Assembly: GCA_965215215.1 (NCBI GenBank)
Contig: OZ244043.1
Coordinates: 3,720,001 to 3,784,000, forward strand
Length of the DNA stretch: 64,000 bases
Source of the DNA: CALDTK01 sp965215215
GTDB taxonomy: Bacteria > Bacteroidota > Bacteroidia > Chitinophagales > Saprospiraceae
Reading direction: 5' to 3'
In this document: positions 35,370 to 44,503 of the stretch, piece after piece
Layout: each line of letters begins with the position of its first letter
Numbering within the stretch: the first letter of the stretch is position 1
The notes under the pieces: model-generated
The model's database searches: none
What the model was told of the DNA's origin: nothing
What the model saw: only the letters and a program-made list of their open reading frames with translations
Position numbers and translations under genes: made by a program

Positions 35370-37172
35370 ATGGCGACTCAACCCCCCGTATTTTCGGCCG
35401 ATCGCCGACCCGGCGTACGCTACCGAGCCGGCACGACGACCTTCACGCTGTACGCACCCAACAACGGGCGCGCGGTGGTGGTGCTCCCCGACACCGACGA
35501 ACGGCGGGCGATGGTCCGCCACCCGGATGGCTACTTCACGCTCGCCGCGGACGACCTGCGCCCGGGGACGCCCTACCTCTTCCAGGTCGACAAACAGCGC
35601 GACCCGAGGCCCGACCCCGCCAGCCTCTCGCAGCCCGAGGGGGTACACGGGCACTCCGCGGTGGTCGATGCGGACCTGTTCACCTCCGAGCGCACGCCCT
35701 TCGGTGGCCGCGGCTTGGAGAACATGATCATCTACGAGCTGCACGTCGGCACCTTCAGCGAAGACGGCACCTTCGACGGCGCTATCGAACACTTGCCGGA
35801 TTTGGTGCGGCTCGGCGTGAACACGATCCAGATGATGCCGGTCAACCAGTTTCCGGGCACGCACAACTGGGGCTACGACGGCGTATACTGGCAGGCGGCA
35901 CAGTCGAGCTACGGCGGCCCGGAAGGGCTCGTCCGACTCATCGACGCCGCCCACGAACTCGATTTGGCCGTGGTCATCGACGCGGTCTTCAACCACCTCG
36001 GGCCCGAGGGAAACTACCTCCCCACCTTCGCCCCCTACCTTACCGAAAAGCACCACACGCCCTGGGGGCCGGCCGTTAACCTCGACGACTACCACTGCAA
36101 CGGGGTCCGCGACCTCATTCTGACCTGCTGCCACACGTGGCTCGTCGACTACCGCGCCGATGGCCTGAGGCTCGACGCGGTGCACGCCCTCAAGGACAGC
36201 TCGGCCACCCACCTGCTCGAGGAGCTGAGCACCGCGCGCGACGCCTGGCAAACCGCCGCCAAGCGCCCGCTCACGCTCATCGCCGAGCTCGACCTCAACG
36301 ATCCGAGCTACGTCCGCTCCCGGCGGGCGGGCGGCTACGGACTCGACGGGCAGTGGGTCGACGAGTTTCACCACGCCCTGCGCGCTTACCTCACCGGGGA
36401 GAAGCGCAGCTACTACTCCGATTTCGGCTCGCGGGAAACCCTAGTCAAGGTACTCCGCGATGGCTACGCCTACACCGGGCAGCACAGTCGCCACCGCGGG
36501 CGTCGCTTCGGGCGACCGACCACGGGCCTGCAGTCCCAGCAGCTGATCGTTTTCGGGCAAAACCACGACCAAGTCGGCAACCGTGCCCGGGGGGAGCGCC
36601 TCACCGAGCACCTGCGCGAGGACACCTACCTCCTCGTCGCGGCCACCGTCATCTGGTCGCCCTTCACGCCGATGCTCTGGATGGGGGAGGAGTACGCCGA
36701 ACCCAATCCGTTCCCGTACTTCGTGAGCCACGGCGACGAGGCCGTGCTGCGGGCGACCCGCGAGGGTCGCATGCGGGAGTTTGCCCCCTTCGTCGCCGAA
36801 GACGAGGAGGTGCCCGACCCGGGCTCGCCCGCCACGTTCGCTTCCGCAAAACTCGGCCACCGACGCCGGGGACGGATCTACGATTTCTACCGGGAGGCGC
36901 TCGCCGTACGTCGCCAGTTCTGGCCGCTGCGCAAACGCAACATCAGCGCCCACACCGTGGACGCCCTCGCCGACGACGTGATCGGTTGGCGCATCCCGAT
37001 CCGCGACAACCGCGAGTTGCTGATCGCCGTCAACTACTCCCGACACGATTGGTTAGTCTCGCGCCGCCCCCCCACCTGGGCCGCCCTCGACACCGCCGAC
37101 CTCCGTTACGCCATCTCCGCCACCCGGCCGGCCCTCGCAGCGCGCAGTGCGGCGGTGTGGGTCAGCGCCTGA
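35370..37172 (+). CDS. treZ: Malto-oligosyltrehalose trehalohydrolase
   Basis: TreZ hydrolyses the alpha-1,4 bond next to the terminal trehalose unit made by TreY. The GH13 protein has 600 residues. An N-terminal beta domain begins PVFSADRRPGVRYRAGTTTFTLYAPN. The barrel has IYELHVGTFS, then Asp269 (GLRLDAVHAL), Glu306 (LIAELDLND) and Asp400 (QNHDQVGN) as catalytic residues. FVSHGDEA and the C-terminal beta domain complete the family pattern. It sits 4 bp after the first debranching gene and 12 bp before treY, consistent with a single transcript. Confidence 0.95.
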   Translation: MATQPPVFSADRRPGVRYRAGTTTFTLYAPNNGRAVVVLPDTDERRAMVRHPDGYFTLAADDLRPGTPYLFQVDKQRDPRPDPASLSQPEGVHGHSAVVDADLFTSERTPFGGRGLENMIIYELHVGTFSEDGTFDGAIEHLPDLVRLGVNTIQMMPVNQFPGTHNWGYDGVYWQAAQSSYGGPEGLVRLIDAAHELDLAVVIDAVFNHLGPEGNYLPTFAPYLTEKHHTPWGPAVNLDDYHCNGVRDLILTCCHTWLVDYRADGLRLDAVHALKDSSATHLLEELSTARDAWQTAAKRPLTLIAELDLNDPSYVRSRRAGGYGLDGQWVDEFHHALRAYLTGEKRSYYSDFGSRETLVKVLRDGYAYTGQHSRHRGRRFGRPTTGLQSQQLIVFGQNHDQVGNRARGERLTEHLREDTYLLVAATVIWSPFTPMLWMGEEYAEPNPFPYFVSHGDEAVLRATREGRMREFAPFVAEDEEVPDPGSPATFASAKLGHRRRGRIYDFYREALAVRRQFWPLRKRNISAHTVDALADDVIGWRIPIRDNRELLIAVNYSRHDWLVSRRPPTWAALDTADLRYAISATRPALAARSAAVWVSA

Positions 37173-37184
37173 AGCCAATCTTAC

Positions 37185-39659
37185 ATGCCCAAGCAGCCGC
37201 TCTCTACCTACCGCGTACAACTTCACGCGGGCTTCACGCTGCGCGATTTGCTCGCGCAGCTCGACTACCTCCACCGGCTCGGCGTCGACTGGATCTACGC
37301 CTCGCCCGTACTCGCGGCCGAACCCGGTAGCCAGCACGGCTACGATGCCGTAGACGTGACGAAGCTCAACCCCGAGCTCGGGAGCGAAGCCGACTGGTCG
37401 GCGCTGCACACCCGGCGACGCGCGCTGGGCATGGGTTGGCTGCAGGACATCGTCCCCAACCACGTCGGCTACAGCCTCACCAATCCGTGGATCCGCGAGG
37501 TGCTCAAGCACGGGGAGGCGAGCGCGGTGGCCCGACACTTCGACATCGACTGGCGCCACCCCGATTTTCAGGGCAAGCTCATGCTGCCCATCCTGGGCGC
37601 CCCCCTCGGGGAAGTGATCGACGCCGGGCAGATCAGCGTCGACGCCGAGAAGCGCGTGCTCCGGGTCTACGGACAGGAGTTCCCGCTTAGCGCGCGGAGT
37701 CTGGCTATGCTGCCCGGCCCCGATGCGGAGCCCGAGCTAGCGGAGGTCCTCGAGGCCCAACACTACCGACTGGCCTACTGGAAGGAGACCGAAACGCGCA
37801 TCAACTACCGCCGCTTCTTCACCGTCAACGGACTGATCGCCCTGCGGGTGGAGCGGCCCGATACGTTCGCCGCTACGCACGCCAAGATCCTGGCGTGGGT
37901 TAAGGCCGGAGACATCGACGGGTTGCGCGTGGATCACGTCGACGGCCTCACGGATCCGCTCGGCTACCTGCGTCGCCTACGAGAGGCGGTGGGGCCGGAG
38001 GCGTACGTGATCGTGGAGAAGATCCTCGAACCGGGTGAGCGCCTCCCCGAGGAGTGGCCGGTACAGGGCACGAGCGGCTACGATTTCTTGGCGCAAACCA
38101 ATCAATTGCTGCGCGATTACCGCGACGACGATCAGGTTACCGCGGTCGCCGACAGCTTCGGGGCGGGCTTGCCGAGTTTTAGCGAAAGCGACTCGCCGGA
38201 CAGCTACGAGGCGCTCGTGCTGCGCAACAAGCGCTACATCCTCGAGACCCGGATGGCCGGCGAGCTCGACAACGTCCTGCACCACGCGCGGGGGGCGCTG
38301 GCCGGGCTACCGCTCGGTATGGACCGCGAACTGCTGCGCGGGACCCTCGCCGATTGGCTCGCCGCCTTCCCCGTGTACCGGGCCTACCCGCGGCGGGGGA
38401 GGGTAGCCGAGGCCGAGCGTAGGGTGCTGCTGCACGGGGTGGAAGTGGCGCTCGCCGGTGCGCCCACCCATCCGGACGGCCTCAGGTCGCTCGGCTCCTG
38501 GTTGCGCAGCATCACGCAGCTCGACGAGCGCTCGGCCACCTTCCTGCAGCGCGCGATGCAACTTTCCGGCCCGCTGATGGCCAAGGGCCTGGAAGACACC
38601 ACCTTCTACCAGTACCAGCGCTACCTGGCCAACAACGAGGTCGGCGACGTGGCCGATCCGGCGTACCGGCTCGACGTACCCGCCTACCACGATGCCCTGG
38701 CCGCCAAACCGCTCACCGACCTCAACGCCAGCTCCACGCACGATACCAAACGGGGGGAAGACGCCCGTGCCCGGCTGCACGCCATCTCGGGCCACCCGGA
38801 AGCCTGGGCCGCTTTCGCTAAAACGGCGCGTGCGTGCGTGCGGCGCTACGAGCTCGCGGTGCCGGAGGACGTCGTTTACATGCTGCTGCAAACCCTGTTC
38901 GCCAGCTACCCCCAGGAGGCCTCCGGGCAGCGGGACTTCGGCGGGCGGATGCACGCTTACGCCGAGAAAGCGCTGCGCGAAGGGAAGCTCTACAGCAGTT
39001 GGGCGGCCCCCGATGAGGCCGTCGAAACGAGCGTCCACGCGCTCATCGACGAGTTACTCTCGGACGATACGCTGCTCGACGCGCTCGCCGGGGTGGAGCA
39101 AGAGCTCAGGCCCGCGGCCTGGCTCAACAGCCTGCGCACGGTGTTTCTGAAGTGCACGGCGCCCGGTGCGCCGGACATCTACCAGGGTACCGAATTCTTC
39201 GACCGCTCGATGGTCGATCCGGACAACCGGCGCCCGGTAGATTACGCCCTGCGCGCGCAGGCGCTCGCGCGCGTGGCCGACGCCGATTTGCGGGAGCCGA
39301 CGGCACCGAACAAGCTGGCCGCCCTACACCGTCTGCTCGTGGCGCGCCGGGAGCACGCCGACCTGTTTCGCGAGGGGAGCTACGTGCCGCTCGCCGTCGA
39401 GAACGACCCGAACGGAACGGTGCTCGCCTTTCGGCGGGTGTTCGGTGACGCGAGCGCACTCGTGGTCTGCTCCACCCGTACGCCCGCGTCCGAGGCGTGG
39501 CCACTCGGCGATCACTACGGCGCGGCCAGCTTGAGCGTCCCGGAGCTCGGCAGTTGCCGGGGCGTGCTCGGCGGCATCGAGCTTTCGCTCGGTGGCGAGG
39601 TGCAGTTGAGGGACCTGCTCGACGAAGTCCCGTTCGAGGTCTACCTCCCCCGTCGTTAG
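37185..39659 (+). CDS. treY: Malto-oligosyltrehalose synthase
   Basis: TreY isomerises the reducing-end alpha-1,4 link of malto-oligosaccharides into an alpha,alpha-1,1 link. The 824-residue GH13 protein starts MPKQPLSTYRVQLHAGFTLRD, a typical TreY beginning. The motif YASPVLAAEPGSQHGYD is family-specific. Catalytic residues are Asp250 (GLRVDHVDGL), Glu278 (IVEKIL) and Asp520 (SSTHDTKRGED). A C-terminal CTAPGAPDIYQGTEF motif is present. The order debranching enzyme, TreZ, TreY, debranching enzyme makes a self-contained glucan-to-trehalose pathway, expected to supply compatible solute. Confidence 0.96.
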   Translation: MPKQPLSTYRVQLHAGFTLRDLLAQLDYLHRLGVDWIYASPVLAAEPGSQHGYDAVDVTKLNPELGSEADWSALHTRRRALGMGWLQDIVPNHVGYSLTNPWIREVLKHGEASAVARHFDIDWRHPDFQGKLMLPILGAPLGEVIDAGQISVDAEKRVLRVYGQEFPLSARSLAMLPGPDAEPELAEVLEAQHYRLAYWKETETRINYRRFFTVNGLIALRVERPDTFAATHAKILAWVKAGDIDGLRVDHVDGLTDPLGYLRRLREAVGPEAYVIVEKILEPGERLPEEWPVQGTSGYDFLAQTNQLLRDYRDDDQVTAVADSFGAGLPSFSESDSPDSYEALVLRNKRYILETRMAGELDNVLHHARGALAGLPLGMDRELLRGTLADWLAAFPVYRAYPRRGRVAEAERRVLLHGVEVALAGAPTHPDGLRSLGSWLRSITQLDERSATFLQRAMQLSGPLMAKGLEDTTFYQYQRYLANNEVGDVADPAYRLDVPAYHDALAAKPLTDLNASSTHDTKRGEDARARLHAISGHPEAWAAFAKTARACVRRYELAVPEDVVYMLLQTLFASYPQEASGQRDFGGRMHAYAEKALREGKLYSSWAAPDEAVETSVHALIDELLSDDTLLDALAGVEQELRPAAWLNSLRTVFLKCTAPGAPDIYQGTEFFDRSMVDPDNRRPVDYALRAQALARVADADLREPTAPNKLAALHRLLVARREHADLFREGSYVPLAVENDPNGTVLAFRRVFGDASALVVCSTRTPASEAWPLGDHYGAASLSVPELGSCRGVLGGIELSLGGEVQLRDLLDEVPFEVYLPRR

Positions 39660-39688
39660 TCCGGCGCGGCTTGCGTACTTAGTCCGCC

Positions 39689-42004
39689 ATGCGAGACACC
39701 ACACCGAGTGCCGAAGCGCTTATCGCCGCCTGGCGCACGACGCACCCCTGGCCCGGGCGACCTTACCCCCTGGGGGCTACTGCCGCCGCGGAAGGGACTA
39801 ATTTTGCCCTGTTTTCGGAGCGCGCAGAGAACGTGGATCTCTGCCTGTTTCACCCGGCGGATCCCGGCCGGGAGGTCATCCGCTTCTCCGTGCGGGAGCG
39901 CACCGACCACGTCTGGCACATCTTCGTCCCGGGCGTCGGCCCGGGCACCTGTTACGGCTACCGGGTGTACGGGGAGTGGGATCCCGCGAACGGGCAGCTG
40001 TTCAACCCGCACAAGGTCCTCCTCGACCCCTACGCCAAGGCCGTCGAAGGGGAGATCGAGTGGGATGACGCGATGTACGGCTACCGGCGAACGGCGAGCG
40101 GCGGAGCCGAATTGCGCGAGCAGAACACGTCCAAAAACGATCGTTTCGTCAGTAAATCCGTCGTTATCGACCCGGCGTACGATTGGCAATCCGACGCACC
40201 GCCCGACACGCCGATCCACAACACGCTCATCTACGAGCTCCACGTCAAGGGCTTCACCGCGCTCAACGAGCGTATCCCCCGGCAGTTGCGCGGCACCTAC
40301 GCGGGCCTCGCGCATCCGGCCAGCGTCGAGTACCTACTCGACCTCGGGGTAACGGCCGTAGAGCTGATGCCGGTGCACCAGTTCGTCCAAGATCACCGTC
40401 TCGAGCAACTCGGCCTGCGCAACTACTGGGGCTACAACACGCTCTCGTTCTTCGCTCCACACGCCGAATACGCTTTCGCCAAAACGCGGGGCGGACAGGT
40501 GCGTGAGTTCAAGGACACGGTGCGAAGTCTCCACGCCGCCGGACTCGAGGTAATCCTCGACGTGGTGTACAACCACACCGGCGAGGGCGACCACCTCGGG
40601 CCGACGCTCAACCTCAAGGGCATCGACAACGAGGCCTACTACCGGCTGAAGCCGGACGACAAGGGTTTGTATACCGACTACACCGGCACCGGCAACACGC
40701 TCAATATGGTGGTGCCCCGGGTGCTGCAGCTGGTGATGGATTCTTTGCGGTACTGGGTCACGGAGATGCACGTGGACGGCTTCCGGTTCGATTTGGCCTC
40801 GGCGCTCGCGCGGGGCCTCTTCGAGGTCGGGAAGCTCTCGACGTTCCTCGACACGATCCACCAGGACCCGATCATCTCGCAGGTCAAGCTCATCGCCGAG
40901 CCGTGGGACGTGGGCCCGGGCGGCTACCAGGTCGGCAACTTCCCCGTGCAGTGGGCCGAGTGGAACGGGAAGTACCGCGACAGCGTGCGCGGGTACTGGC
41001 GCGGGGACGGGGGGAAGGTCCCGGAGCTCGCGTACCGGCTCACCGGGTCCTCGGACCTCTACGAACACAACGGCCGCAAGCCGACCGCGTCGATCAACTT
41101 CGTGACCGCGCACGACGGGTTCACGCTGCGGGACCTGGTGAGCTACAACGAGAAGCACAACCTCGCCAACGGGGAGGGCAACCGCGACGGGGAGTCGAAC
41201 AACGAGAGCTGGAACTGCGGGGCGGAGGGCCCGACCGACGACGGGGGGGTCAACGGGCTGCGCGCCCGCCAGCAGCGCAACTTCCTGGCGACGCTGCTGC
41301 TGAGCCAGGGGGTCCCGATGCTCTACATGGGGGACGAGTACGGGCACTCGAAGCTCGGGAACAACAACACGTACTGCCAGGACAACGCCCTCAACTACTT
41401 CGCGTGGTCGTGGGACGACGAGCAGGAGCGCCTCCACGGCTTCGTGCGCGAACTCGTCGCGCTGCGGCGCGACAATCCGGTGCTTCACCGTCGCCGCTTT
41501 TTCGCGGGTCGACCGGTTCACGACAACGACGTGACCGATATCCTCTGGCTCACGCCCGGCGGGGTGGAGATGACCGACGAGGACTGGCGAGCGCCGGGTA
41601 CGCGCAGCCTCGGTATGCTGCTCAACGGGGAAGCCATCGACGAATACGACGAGCGTGGCGTGCGCGTACGCGACGATGTATTCCTACTCATCGTCAATAG
41701 CTTCTGGGACGCCACGCCCTTCGTACTCCCCGGCGAGGTGGGCGCCGTCGACTGGGCGAACGTGGTGGACACGGATAGCGGTAAGGTGGACAGCGGCGCG
41801 CTCCACCCGGCGGGGAGCACGCTCCTGATCGAGGGCCGCTCGCTGGTGATGCTCTGCCGCAGCGTCCAGGCCGGCGTAGCACCCAACCACCGCCGGTGGA
41901 TCGTGCAGTTGGCCGAGGATCGGCGCGTGTCCGAAGACGAGCAGCTTACTGCAAATCGGCAGGTGTCCGAGTTTTGGAGACACCCCGCGGACGGTGGCGA
42001 CTGA
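39689..42004 (+). CDS. Glycogen debranching enzyme GlgX/TreX-type (copy 2)
   Basis: This paralogue of the gene at 33098 encodes 771 residues starting MRDTTPSAEALIAAWRTTHPWPGRPYPLG. Catalytic residues are Asp368, Glu404 and Asp476 in the same motifs as copy 1. The region 40715-41438 is almost identical in DNA to copy 1, while the N- and C-terminal thirds differ clearly, including a unique C-terminal tail (ADRRVSEDEQ-like, ending HPADGGD). Retention of both copies suggests different chain-length or branch preferences, but the shared catalytic centre argues for the same chemistry. It is 29 bp after treY and convergent with the TolC-like gene. Confidence 0.93.
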   Translation: MRDTTPSAEALIAAWRTTHPWPGRPYPLGATAAAEGTNFALFSERAENVDLCLFHPADPGREVIRFSVRERTDHVWHIFVPGVGPGTCYGYRVYGEWDPANGQLFNPHKVLLDPYAKAVEGEIEWDDAMYGYRRTASGGAELREQNTSKNDRFVSKSVVIDPAYDWQSDAPPDTPIHNTLIYELHVKGFTALNERIPRQLRGTYAGLAHPASVEYLLDLGVTAVELMPVHQFVQDHRLEQLGLRNYWGYNTLSFFAPHAEYAFAKTRGGQVREFKDTVRSLHAAGLEVILDVVYNHTGEGDHLGPTLNLKGIDNEAYYRLKPDDKGLYTDYTGTGNTLNMVVPRVLQLVMDSLRYWVTEMHVDGFRFDLASALARGLFEVGKLSTFLDTIHQDPIISQVKLIAEPWDVGPGGYQVGNFPVQWAEWNGKYRDSVRGYWRGDGGKVPELAYRLTGSSDLYEHNGRKPTASINFVTAHDGFTLRDLVSYNEKHNLANGEGNRDGESNNESWNCGAEGPTDDGGVNGLRARQQRNFLATLLLSQGVPMLYMGDEYGHSKLGNNNTYCQDNALNYFAWSWDDEQERLHGFVRELVALRRDNPVLHRRRFFAGRPVHDNDVTDILWLTPGGVEMTDEDWRAPGTRSLGMLLNGEAIDEYDERGVRVRDDVFLLIVNSFWDATPFVLPGEVGAVDWANVVDTDSGKVDSGALHPAGSTLLIEGRSLVMLCRSVQAGVAPNHRRWIVQLAEDRRVSEDEQLTANRQVSEFWRHPADGGD
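40715..41438 (+). repeat. Shared near-identical tract, copy 2 (gene conversion)
   Basis: This is the partner of 34160-34883. The only differences in the first block are synonymous (GATTTG against GACCTC at the Asp-Leu of the catalytic motif). The central 41056-41106 patch differs in sequence and residues. Confidence 0.95.
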
Positions 42005-42019
42005 GCTTACGGCGGTCCG

Positions 42020-42799
42020 TCAGTACAGCACGCGTGCCGCGGTAATCGTCTCGATCGGGAGTCCGACGATCTCCTCCAGCGCGATGCGCGTACGGGCGAC
42101 CTGCAGCTCGGCCAGGCTCACGCTTTCCACGACGGTGTGGTAGGTGTCGTCGGCCCTCGACTTATCCTGAAACTGCGCCTTGCCCTGGTCGTAGAGGTTC
42201 TGCGCGAGCTTCATGTTTACCTCCGCGTCGACGAGGGCGGCGTTGCGGATACCGAGCACGCGGCGCGCGTTGTCGTAGCTGACCAAGCGATCGAGCACCT
42301 CGGCGCGCAGCTCGAGTCGCTGCTGGTTTTCGCGCGAATCGGCGATGCGGCGCTGCTGTTGGGCCACGCGCACGCGCGAGCGGGTTTGGACGAGCCCTCC
42401 GACGTTGAGCGACAGGCCGTAATTAAAGCCCGGGAACAGGTATTGCTGGTCGGCCTCACCGAATCTGTTGTTTCCGAAAAAGCCCAGTGTGTCGGTGCGG
42501 GAGCTGAAGTTGACGTTCGCGTTGATCTGGTCGAGCCAGCTGCGGCGCGCCTGGCCGATCTCGATGTCGGCGATCGCTCGATCGGCCGCGAGCTCGTCGG
42601 TGATGGCGTTGTTGGTCCAGGCTTGTTGCACGAGGTAGTCGGCAAAGGTTTCGGGTCTCGTGCCGGGGGGCGGTACGACGTCCTCGTAGTTGACTGCCTG
42701 CGCGACGAGTGCACCCGGTAGGCTACCGACGAGCGCGGCGAGCGTCACCGCCCGGATGGCCGCGAGGAGTCGGTTGGGAGGAAAGGACGTTGGGGTCAT
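42020..42799 (-). CDS. Half-length TolC-family outer-membrane protein
   Basis: The start at 42799 (MTPTSFPPNRLLAAIRAVTLAALVG) gives 259 residues with a signal ending LVAQ. The mature part begins YEDVVPPPGTRPETFADYLVQQAW. It has one TolC-type helix-strand repeat, with heptad-rich helices such as LRAEVLDRLVSYDNARRV and ELQVARTRIALEEIVGLP. TolC-family channels normally have about 430-480 residues and two repeats, so this protein is about half length. The frame has its own stop and no second half is seen downstream. It is the last gene of the polysaccharide operon, 66 bp after the ligase/polymerase gene, and may serve as outer-membrane export or periplasmic bridge component. Confidence 0.75.
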   Translation of the reverse strand: MTPTSFPPNRLLAAIRAVTLAALVGSLPGALVAQAVNYEDVVPPPGTRPETFADYLVQQAWTNNAITDELAADRAIADIEIGQARRSWLDQINANVNFSSRTDTLGFFGNNRFGEADQQYLFPGFNYGLSLNVGGLVQTRSRVRVAQQQRRIADSRENQQRLELRAEVLDRLVSYDNARRVLGIRNAALVDAEVNMKLAQNLYDQGKAQFQDKSRADDTYHTVVESVSLAELQVARTRIALEEIVGLPIETITAARVLY

Positions 42800-42865
42800 A
42801 GCTGAGAGGGTCGCGTGGCACAAAGGTGGGCTAGTATACGGGTTGCGGTTCCGGACGGTTGACGC

Positions 42866-44374
42866 TCATTCGGCGGCTACGGCCACCGCCGAAATCCGTT
42901 TGCGCTTGGCGGCCGGTACCTCGTCGAGGGTCCGCAGCTTTCTTTCGATTCGCCCGAGGTTGACGAGGCAGGCGAGTAAGACGTAGAAGATCAAGCTCGT
43001 CGGCAACATCGGGATCGCTTCCTGCGGGTAGCTCGCCAGTACGAGCATGAACATAGCAACGACGATGGCTAGCGTGAGATTCTTGATCACCGGGTCGCGC
43101 GCCCGGAAATACTGCCGTATCCCCGTGACGAGGATCACCCAGAGGAAGGCCATGTAGATCGTCAGTCCGATCCACCCCGCCTCCACGGCGATGCGTACCA
43201 ATCCGGAGTCGTGCGCGAAATCGGCCAGCCAAAATTGGGGATTGAATCGCTTGCCCCAGACCCCGGTACTGCCCAGGCCCGAGCCCACCGGCCGGCTCCG
43301 GATGAAGGGCTGGATGATGCGCTGGTTGTCCATACGGACCTGTACGCTGGCGTCTTCGCCGGGCTTGAAGGTGGACTGCAGGCGGTGGATGACCGGATTG
43401 GAGGAGGACTTCAATACGCCCAGCGCGCCGAAGCCGAGGATAACCGCGCCGATGATGAGGATGTACTTGCGCGGGAAGAGGAGCACGAAGAAGAAGAGTC
43501 CGGCCGGCACCATGGCCACCGGTGTCCGCGAACCCGCGAACCCGAGCGTCAGCATCATGCACACGAACGCGACGGCGAGGATCGCCTTCGTCCACTTTGT
43601 GTAGGGGCCGGTGAGTAGCACCACGCACATACAACCCAGGTAGGCCATCACGATCCCCGCGGTGGTCGGCTCGCTGAACACGGAGAACACGCGGTACCGC
43701 GACCACTGTACGATGAGCTGAAAGCGCTCCGGATCGGCGTTCAGCCAGGCGATCTCGGTGTTCGAAAAGCCGATGAACTCCTGCTTGAGTCCGTAGAGTG
43801 CCGCGGCGAGTCCGAGCCCGAGAATCACCTTGATGATCATCTTGATCTTGGGCAGCGTATCGAAGGTGTAGAGCGCGATGAAGTACAAGAAGAGCAGTCC
43901 GGCCAGAGACCGGACCGTGAATACCCAGGCGAGCCGACTCAGTGCCCAGGGATTGAGCAGCTCGAAGAAGCAGTAGTACATCCAGATCAGCACCATGTAG
44001 CTGATGGGGTGCTTGACGAAAGCCAGGTTCTTGGCTTTAGCGAGTTGGGCCACCAAACTGATCGCGAGGAGCACCAACAGGCCGTCGAGGGCGAGCCCGA
44101 AGGGCAGGTCGGTATACCTACGCAGGAACTCGACCGAGAAGGCGATGCCCAGCATCAGCGACACGCCGATGTCGAGGCGGACGAACCCGACGGCAAGCAC
44201 GGGCAAACCGATCAGCGCCGCAAACCCGAGTGCCGCCACGCGGGGGTCGAGTATCCCCGTCATGGCCCCGAGCGCGCAGGCCAGCGTAAGTACCGCAGCG
44301 GGGAGGAGCACCTGCCGGACCCGCGTCGGGTCGAACTCCGCGCCGAGCCATCGCTGCGTAGTGAGTGTGCTCAT
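42866..44374 (-). CDS. O-antigen ligase/polymerase family membrane protein (WaaL/Wzy-like)
   Basis: The protein has 502 residues and about 12 hydrophobic segments. A conserved large periplasmic loop near the C-terminal third contains GSGLGSTGVWGKR and FAHDSGLVRIAVEAGWIGL, the His-containing HDSGL pattern seen in this superfamily. Upstream motifs include FSEPTTAGIVMAYLG and GSRTPVAMVPAG. Members polymerise or ligate exported polysaccharide chains on the periplasmic face of the inner membrane. In this operon with a flippase and a Wzc-like protein, a Wzy polymerase role is the better guess. Sequence alone does not separate ligase from polymerase. Confidence 0.88.
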   Translation of the reverse strand: MSTLTTQRWLGAEFDPTRVRQVLLPAAVLTLACALGAMTGILDPRVAALGFAALIGLPVLAVGFVRLDIGVSLMLGIAFSVEFLRRYTDLPFGLALDGLLVLLAISLVAQLAKAKNLAFVKHPISYMVLIWMYYCFFELLNPWALSRLAWVFTVRSLAGLLFLYFIALYTFDTLPKIKMIIKVILGLGLAAALYGLKQEFIGFSNTEIAWLNADPERFQLIVQWSRYRVFSVFSEPTTAGIVMAYLGCMCVVLLTGPYTKWTKAILAVAFVCMMLTLGFAGSRTPVAMVPAGLFFFVLLFPRKYILIIGAVILGFGALGVLKSSSNPVIHRLQSTFKPGEDASVQVRMDNQRIIQPFIRSRPVGSGLGSTGVWGKRFNPQFWLADFAHDSGLVRIAVEAGWIGLTIYMAFLWVILVTGIRQYFRARDPVIKNLTLAIVVAMFMLVLASYPQEAIPMLPTSLIFYVLLACLVNLGRIERKLRTLDEVPAAKRKRISAVAVAAE

Positions 44375-44383
44375 GGGGGCGGT

Positions 44384-44491
44384 TTAAATGAAGAGGACCT
44401 TCAGGAAGAAGCCGAACAGCAGGAGCGTCACCAGCGTGATCGCTAACCACTCGAGCAGTACGTCTCTTTGTCGCTCGCGTTCTGGACTCAT
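44384..44491 (-). CDS. 35-residue single-span membrane peptide in the polysaccharide operon
   Basis: This is an ATG-to-TAA frame of 36 codons. A basic and acidic head (MSPERERQRDVLLEW) is followed by one hydrophobic span (LAITLVTLLLFGFFL) and a short KVLFI end. It fits tightly: 12 nt after the glycosyltransferase stop and 9 nt before the ligase/polymerase start, all on the same strand. The charge arrangement suggests an N-in orientation or a small regulatory/assembly peptide. No homology can be claimed; it is too short for recognition. Confidence 0.55.
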   Translation of the reverse strand: MSPERERQRDVLLEWLAITLVTLLLFGFFLKVLFI

Positions 44492-44503
44492 AGTCGGAGG
44501 GGC

